Assembly: GCA_945271295.1 (NCBI GenBank)
Contig: CALYPG010000003.1
Span: forward strand, 99,673-163,672
Direction: 5' to 3'
DNA from: an uncultured Gilliamella sp.
Lineage (GTDB): Bacteria > Pseudomonadota > Gammaproteobacteria > Enterobacterales > Orbaceae
Length of the DNA: 64,000 bases
Both the position numbers and the translations under genes were made by a program. The notes beneath the pieces were generated by a model. It was not told the origin of the DNA and did not search any database. It worked only from the letters and a program-made list of their open reading frames with translations. This document shows positions 57,604 through 64,000 of the stretch, piece after piece. Position 1 is the first letter of the stretch, and every line of letters starts with the position of its first letter.

Positions 57604-59343
57604 TTAACTATCGTAATCGTACTCGTCCTCTTTGTTTTCCATATGCTCCTTACTTTGCACAAATCTAACCGCAAAATAGAGATCATAAGCAAACTCAACA
57701 TAATTTTCATCAAGTTTAATATTCATCTGTTTAAACCAGTTTTTTAAGGTTTTACGTCTTCCGGATAGTATTAAAATTACGTTTCGTACTTTTAATGACC
57801 TGACAAGCTCGTCAATGCCTGACAAAACACTGACATCTTTATAGGTAAAACAAGGTATCGCATCAACAATCACATAATTTATTGGTTCATCAGCTTCATC
57901 AATATAACTGATGATTCGGCGTTTAAAATAGGCAATATTAAAATAAGTCAGTGGCGAATTAAAGCGATAAATCAAGGTATTATTTACGGGTAAAACATCT
58001 TGCCCTAATGAATGAATTCGACCACTTTCATCAACTCCAAGTAGTTGATCTTTAGGCCGAAACACGCGACGTAAAAATAAAAATAACCCCAACAATACCG
58101 CTAAAGCCATACCCGGAATTATACCAATAACTAATACAGCAATAAGCGTTGATAAACTGAGATAGAAGGCATCGCGATCAAATTTAAAAAATCGCCAAAT
58201 AGTTTGAAAATTTATTAGCGACACAGACGAATAAATCAATATGACACCTAAAACACAAGTTGGAATATATTGCAGTGGCGATAAGAAAAATAACACAACA
58301 ATGCCAATAAGTATGGCAGCAATGATTGAAACTAGTTGCGTTTTACCACCATTAGCATCATTGACTGCAGTTCGTGAAGAAGTACCACTCACTACAAAAC
58401 CTTGTGATAAACCAGCAGCAATATTGGCCAAACCAAGTGCCTTAAACTCAATATCAGCATTGGTTTCATAATTATTTTTAGAGGCAAAGCTACGAACAGT
58501 TATCATCATGCTTACAAAACAAATAATAGCAATGTTAAGTGATGGTACCACTAAATCTCGCATTAAGCCTTTATCAAAAATAAGCCATGATTGAGCAGGA
58601 ATAAAATCGCCACTTACTTGACCAATAATATGAATATTATAGTGTTCAAAGTTAATTAACCATGAAAGAAATGTCATAATAATCACTGCTACAAGCGGCG
58701 CAGGATAACGTGGCTTTACTTTATTTAAAATAATTAAAATTGCCAAAGTAAGCAGTGAGATCAATGCTGTTCCAAAATGTATTTGGGTAATTTTGAATGG
58801 AAAATAAACGATTCGTTCGATCAAATAGGAATAATCATATTTAAACCCTAACGTTTTAGCTAATTGATCAACCATAATGGTAATAGATATACCATTTAAT
58901 AAGCCAATTAAAATTGGTTGGCTCAACAAATCCGCTAAAGCGCCAAGATGAAACTTCCCAGCAATAATACACCAAATGCCAATCATAATGGTTAGCAAAA
59001 CTACAAGTTGCCAGCGTAAAATTGGATCATTGGCCGCTAATGGTAACACCACAGCCGCTACTACCGCGCAAGTTGCTGTATCTGGACCAACGATAAGTTG
59101 CCGTGATGAACCAAACAGGGCATAAACAATTAGTGGTAAAATTGTTGAATATAAGCCAGCAATTGCGCCAACTCCAGTTAATTCAGCATAGGCAATTGAC
59201 ACAGGCAGTGATACCGCAGCCACCGATAACCCTGCTTTAATGTCAAAACTCAAAAATTCACGTTTATATTGTAATAAATTTTTCAGTCCAGGCATCCATG
59301 ATGTTATTTTTTGGAAAAGTGTACTATTGATGAATTTTCCCAT
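57604..59343 (-). CDS. SulP-family anion transporter with STAS domain
   Basis: 579 residues. About ten to twelve membrane helices start with KAGLSVAAVSLPVSIAYAEL, the SulP signature; GLYSTILPLIVYALFGSSRQ and VSGTSSRTAVNDANGGKTQL are also typical. A cytoplasmic STAS domain occupies about 445-560. SulP proteins carry sulfate, bicarbonate, succinate or other anions; the substrate is not readable here. It lies eight bases after pmbA. Confidence 0.9.
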   Translation of the reverse strand: MGKFINSTLFQKITSWMPGLKNLLQYKREFLSFDIKAGLSVAAVSLPVSIAYAELTGVGAIAGLYSTILPLIVYALFGSSRQLIVGPDTATCAVVAAVVLPLAANDPILRWQLVVLLTIMIGIWCIIAGKFHLGALADLLSQPILIGLLNGISITIMVDQLAKTLGFKYDYSYLIERIVYFPFKITQIHFGTALISLLTLAILIILNKVKPRYPAPLVAVIIMTFLSWLINFEHYNIHIIGQVSGDFIPAQSWLIFDKGLMRDLVVPSLNIAIICFVSMMITVRSFASKNNYETNADIEFKALGLANIAAGLSQGFVVSGTSSRTAVNDANGGKTQLVSIIAAILIGIVVLFFLSPLQYIPTCVLGVILIYSSVSLINFQTIWRFFKFDRDAFYLSLSTLIAVLVIGIIPGMALAVLLGLFLFLRRVFRPKDQLLGVDESGRIHSLGQDVLPVNNTLIYRFNSPLTYFNIAYFKRRIISYIDEADEPINYVIVDAIPCFTYKDVSVLSGIDELVRSLKVRNVILILSGRRKTLKNWFKQMNIKLDENYVEFAYDLYFAVRFVQSKEHMENKEDEYDYDS

Positions 59344-59351
59344 ATTTTTCC

Positions 59352-60704
59352 TTATTTACCCGCTATACTCATATTATCTATCAAAATTGAACCGCATTGG
59401 ATATTACCTCTTGTTTCAAGATCATTACCTATAGCCACAATATTTTTATATATATCTTTGAGATTACCAGCAATAGTAATTTCATTAATCGGATATTGAA
59501 TTGTTCCGTTCTCCACCCAAAATCCTGTCGCACCACGAGAATAGTCACCCGTCACATTGTTGACCCCTTGCCCCATTAGAGAAGTGATCACAACACCTTT
59601 ATCTAGTTTTTTTACCATTGCATGAAAATCAGCATCTATCTGGCTTGGTGAGACTAACCAGTTATGAATACCACCTGCGTGACCTGTTGAACTCAAACCT
59701 AATTTTTTGGCTGAATAGTTGCTAAGCAAATAGGTTTGCAATACTCCTTGCTCAACGATATTACGTTTAACCGTTTTTGTACCTTCACTATCGAATGGCG
59801 AGGAACCAATACCTTTCAAAATATGCGGATCTTCATAAATAGTTAACCATGAAGGAAATATCTCTTGTCCGATAGCATTTAATAAAAACGAAGATTTACG
59901 ATATATTGCTCCACCGCTAAGCGCACCAATTAAATGTCCCAGTAAACCAACCGCAACATTTGCACTAAAAAGAACAGGTACTTTCATAGTCGCTATTTGT
60001 TTTGCACCTAATTGAGCAACCGTTTTTTCTGCGGCTTCTTGTCCTACTGAAGCTGGAGTATGGAGTTGTTTAATATCACGCGATGAGGTGTAGGCATAAT
60101 TACGTTCCATTTGCCCATCTTGCTCAGCAATGACCGAACAAGAAAGTGAATGTGAACTCGCACAATAACCTTGTAACATACCTAAACTATTGCCATAGAC
60201 ATAAATTCCATAGCGACTACTAAAATATCCACCATCACTACTCATAATTTTAGGATGGGCTAAGGCGACTTGCTCGGCTTGCTTTGCTTGTTCTATAGCA
60301 TTATCAACATTCAAATCACTTGGATAAAATAAATCCAAATCAGGTGGATTAAATGCCATTAAATTAACATCACCTAAACCAGAATAGGGATCTGATGAAG
60401 TATATTGCATGATTTTAATTGCCATATCTATCGTTTGAGTAATTGCATGTGCTGACAAATCATTAGTTGAAGCACTCCCTTTACGTTGATTTTGATAAAC
60501 AGTGATAGCTAATGCTCCGTCACTATTAAATTCCACGTTTTCAGTTTCACCTAAACGTGTACTGACACTGATACCCGTTGATTGGTTGATTGAAACTTCT
60601 ACCTCGTCTACCAGAGTTTTAGCTTGCTTAATAGCACTGGCAACAATAGAGGATAATTTAGTTTGTTGGATTTTGGCGTCTTTTTTGATTTGATCAATAC
60701 TCAT
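59352..60704 (-). CDS. pmbA: TldE/PmbA metalloprotease subunit
   Basis: 450 residues. It has the TldE layout with STRLGETENVEFNSD in the N-terminal domain and GVNNVTGDYSRGATGFWVEN near the C-terminus. No HExxH is present, as expected for TldE, which works with TldD to process peptides such as microcins and CcdA. It is divergent from yjgA, the enterobacterial order. Confidence 0.95.
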   Translation of the reverse strand: MSIDQIKKDAKIQQTKLSSIVASAIKQAKTLVDEVEVSINQSTGISVSTRLGETENVEFNSDGALAITVYQNQRKGSASTNDLSAHAITQTIDMAIKIMQYTSSDPYSGLGDVNLMAFNPPDLDLFYPSDLNVDNAIEQAKQAEQVALAHPKIMSSDGGYFSSRYGIYVYGNSLGMLQGYCASSHSLSCSVIAEQDGQMERNYAYTSSRDIKQLHTPASVGQEAAEKTVAQLGAKQIATMKVPVLFSANVAVGLLGHLIGALSGGAIYRKSSFLLNAIGQEIFPSWLTIYEDPHILKGIGSSPFDSEGTKTVKRNIVEQGVLQTYLLSNYSAKKLGLSSTGHAGGIHNWLVSPSQIDADFHAMVKKLDKGVVITSLMGQGVNNVTGDYSRGATGFWVENGTIQYPINEITIAGNLKDIYKNIVAIGNDLETRGNIQCGSILIDNMSIAGK

Positions 60705-60788
60705 CTTATTATTTTCTACAATTATGCTAGTGATACGTTATAATAAGCCACAATTGTACTTTAGTTAACAGTTAACAATAGAAATCAT

Positions 60789-61322
60789 ATGAATAACCTA
60801 AAAAAAACAGTAATAGCACCGATTTTTACTGATAATCCTGAAGAAGAAATCATCTATGTCAGCAAAAGTGAAATAAAACGAGATGCGGAAGTACTCAAAA
60901 AATTAGGAATAGAATTAGTTAATTTAAGTAAAAATGAAATTATAAAAATACCATTGGATGATGATTTACTTAATGCGATTGATTTAGCCCAACGAATCAA
61001 AAAAGAAGGATATCGTAGGCAAATTCAGTATATTGGCAAATTATTACGCAACCGCGATATCGAACCGATTACTCAAGCACTAGATAAACTTAAAAATCGC
61101 CATAATCAGCAAGTTGCTCAGTTTCATAAATTAGAGAAACTTCGGGATGAACTGATCAAAACTGGCGATGCAGAATCCATTATTAGCCTGTTCCCAACTG
61201 CGGATAGGCAACAATTACGCACTTTAGCGCGTTTAGCCAAAAAAGAGTTAGAAACAAATAAACCACTTAAAACTAGCAAACAAATTTTTCAATATTTAAA
61301 ACAATTGAGTGACACTGAATAA
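60789..61322 (+). CDS. yjgA: Ribosome-associated 50S assembly factor DarP (YjgA)
   Basis: 177 residues, highly charged. [18 protein letters not shown] and [18 protein letters not shown] are the DUF615 hallmarks. The protein binds late 50S precursors. It is divergent from pmbA. Confidence 0.95.
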   Translation: MNNLKKTVIAPIFTDNPEEEIIYVSKSEIKRDAEVLKKLGIELVNLSKNEIIKIPLDDDLLNAIDLAQRIKKEGYRRQIQYIGKLLRNRDIEPITQALDKLKNRHNQQVAQFHKLEKLRDELIKTGDAESIISLFPTADRQQLRTLARLAKKELETNKPLKTSKQIFQYLKQLSDTE

Positions 61323-61388
61323 TCTTTATAATGTGCGCTTATCATTTTTTATTAAATAATATTATTAATCAAGATAGAGGATACAAAG

Positions 61389-61919
61389 ATGGGACTATTA
61401 AATGTACCTGCCGGTAAAGAGTTACCAGACGATATTTATGTTGTGATTGAAATTCCAGCCAATGCTGATCCAATCAAATATGAAGTAGATAAAGATACTG
61501 GCGCGGTATTTGTTGATCGCTTTATGGCAACAGCAATGTTTTATCCATGTAATTATGGTTACATTAATCACACTTTATCCCTTGATGGCGATCCTGTTGA
61601 TGTATTAGTTCCAACACCATATCCGTTACAACCGGGCTCAGTTATTCGTTGCCGCCCTGTTGGAGTGCTAAAAATGACAGATGAATCAGGTGTTGATGCT
61701 AAATTAGTGGCAGTGCCGCACACCAAGCTTTGCAAAGAATATGATCATATTAAAGATGTGAATGATCTACCTGAACTACTTAAGTCACAGATCAAACACT
61801 TTTTTGAACAATATAAAGCGCTTGAAAAAGGTAAATGGGTAAAAGTAGATGGTTGGGAAAATGTCGATGCAGCCCGCAAAGAGATCATCGAGTCATTTGA
61901 GAGAGCAAAAAATAAGTAA
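61389..61919 (+). CDS. ppa: Inorganic pyrophosphatase
   Basis: 176 residues, the length of E. coli Ppa. The active site includes [21 protein letters not shown] and the acidic DGDPVDVLV (metal ligands). AGAGG lies upstream of the ATG. It ends at the strong terminator 61964-61997. Confidence 0.97.
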   Translation: MGLLNVPAGKELPDDIYVVIEIPANADPIKYEVDKDTGAVFVDRFMATAMFYPCNYGYINHTLSLDGDPVDVLVPTPYPLQPGSVIRCRPVGVLKMTDESGVDAKLVAVPHTKLCKEYDHIKDVNDLPELLKSQIKHFFEQYKALEKGKWVKVDGWENVDAARKEIIESFERAKNK

Positions 61920-61963
61920 CATACCAATATCGATCATTAAGTAAATAAAGTAACCGTTAAACG

Positions 61964-61997
61964 AGGTGCATGAATTTTGTCATATGCACCTTATTAT
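61964..61997 (+). terminator. Rho-independent terminator of ppa
   Basis: AGGTGCAT pairs with ATGCACCT around a 12-nt loop, followed by TATTATTTTTAAT. Confidence 0.8.
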
Positions 61998-62121
61998 TTT
62001 TAATTTATTTTTGACTTTCGAAATAAATTAAAAACTTCCAAAATACAATAATTTGCATTATTTCAAACAAAACCTTTTGATATAAAAATTAAGAAAAAAC
62101 TGTACTATAAGATGAAAAAAA

Positions 62122-62326
62122 TGTCATTAATGTCTTGCTTTCGATTATAATTTATGCGGTAATAGTAGCAGACATTTAACGCTGTATATTTTTATGAAAA
62201 CGGTTAACTTTATAATCCAGTTTTTACTCATTATAGTTGTTTATTTGTTTGCATATTAATATCCGTGTTAATCGTCTAAGCGAGCCTATAAAGGCAAATA
62301 TTAATTATTGTTAGGATGTCTAATAA
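62122..62326 (+). promoter_or_regulatory. Promoter and long 5' leader of the cold-shock gene
   Basis: A perfect TATAAT (62146-62151), with a weak -35-like TGTCAT (62122-62127), would give a transcript leader of about 170 nt before the csp ATG. That is close to the long leader of E. coli cspA, which acts as an RNA thermosensor. The region has no open reading frame. Leader folding was not computed. Confidence 0.5.
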
Positions 62327-62536
62327 ATGAATAAGAAAACTGGCCAAGTAAAATGGTTTAACGAAAGTAAAGGTTTTGGGTTTATTACTCCAACTGATGG
62401 AAGCAAAGATGTATTTGTTCACTTTTCAGCAATTTCTGGGGATGGATTCAAAACCCTAGCTGAAGGGCAACAAGTCGAATTTGCTATCCAAGATAGCCCT
62501 CGTGGACCAGCAGCGGCTGAAGTTGTCGTTGTTTAA
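62327..62536 (+). CDS. CspA-family cold-shock protein
   Basis: 69 residues. The cold-shock domain is complete, with RNP1 KGFGFITP and RNP2 VFVHFSAI. Such proteins are single-strand RNA chaperones. AGGA lies about ten bases before the ATG. It cannot be assigned to one of the cspA/C/E paralogues from sequence. Confidence 0.95.
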   Translation: MNKKTGQVKWFNESKGFGFITPTDGSKDVFVHFSAISGDGFKTLAEGQQVEFAIQDSPRGPAAAEVVVV

Positions 62537-62564
62537 TTATCTAATTAAATAATTCATTTTAAGC

Positions 62565-62597
62565 AAAACGGTTCGTTTATATAAATGAACCGTTTTT
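62565..62597 (+). terminator. Terminator of the cold-shock gene
   Basis: AAAACGGTTCGTTTAT and ATAAATGAACCGTTTT form a 16-bp stem with one wobble position, followed by TTATT. It starts 28 bases past the stop. Confidence 0.85.
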
Positions 62598-62609
62598 TAT
62601 TGCACATAA

Positions 62610-62633
62610 AAAAGTGACTAAAAAGTCACTTTT
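62610..62633 (-). terminator. Terminator of gapA
   Basis: AAAAGTGACT and AGTCACTTTT pair perfectly around four A residues on the plus strand. On the minus strand the stem ends in a T-run. It lies 18 bases past the gapA stop. Confidence 0.85.
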
Positions 62634-62650
62634 AATTAATGAAATATTAC

Positions 62651-64000
<1,350 letters not shown>

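Overview
The window looks like a chromosomal piece of a low-GC gammaproteobacterium. Housekeeping blocks follow enterobacterial order (rsmC/holD-rimI, lptM-dapF-yigA-xerC-yigB-uvrD with divergent cyaY, rpoZ-spoT-recG, yihI-hemN, pmbA/yjgA/ppa). Strong A+T bias, a type I-F CRISPR array, a T6SS lipase/immunity pair and a sugar-acid island together suggest an Orbaceae gut symbiont such as Gilliamella. The genus is an inference from gene content, not a database match.

Layout. 1-364: leader-proximal end of a type I-F CRISPR array read leftwards; no cas genes in view. 1007-9520: a carbohydrate-acid island made of two divergent operons. The leftward one has Fe-alcohol dehydrogenase, DapA-family aldolase, SSS symporter, sialidase-like protein and YhcH/NanQ. 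The rightward one has DUF1537 four-carbon acid kinase, PdxA2 dehydrogenase and a DeoR regulator. A CRP-like site and a perfect 34-nt palindrome lie between them. 9625-17586: ndk, pbpC and the alpha-2-macroglobulin yfhM. 17849-21300: remnant of a Mu-like prophage (LexA-type repressor, Ner, DDE transposase, nothing after it) followed by an IS3-family transposase tail. 21354-25703: a T6SS-type lipase with two identical Tli4-like lipoprotein genes in a 1345-bp tandem duplication. 26625-28586: queF-queC-yhhQ behind a preQ1-I riboswitch. 28812-35082: a four-gene MoxR / small protein / vWA-like propeller / bpX6-like propeller operon whose last gene carries an in-frame stop near its start. 35301-64000: mostly conserved housekeeping genes, with a few lineage-specific ones (secreted 407-aa protein, YcxB-like membrane protein, 57-aa membrane ORF before hemN).

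Across these regions a 38-bp intergenic element occurs four times (660, 12364, 26533, 35254). All copies have the same orientation and align without gaps. The right half can form a hairpin, and its arm sequence differs between copies while staying paired in the two clearest ones. I do not recognise this family.

The points most worth following up are the 38-bp element, the interrupted MoxR/bpX operon, the duplicated T6SS immunity unit with a lipase 3' fossil, the preQ1-I riboswitch, and the unassigned substrate of the sugar-acid island.
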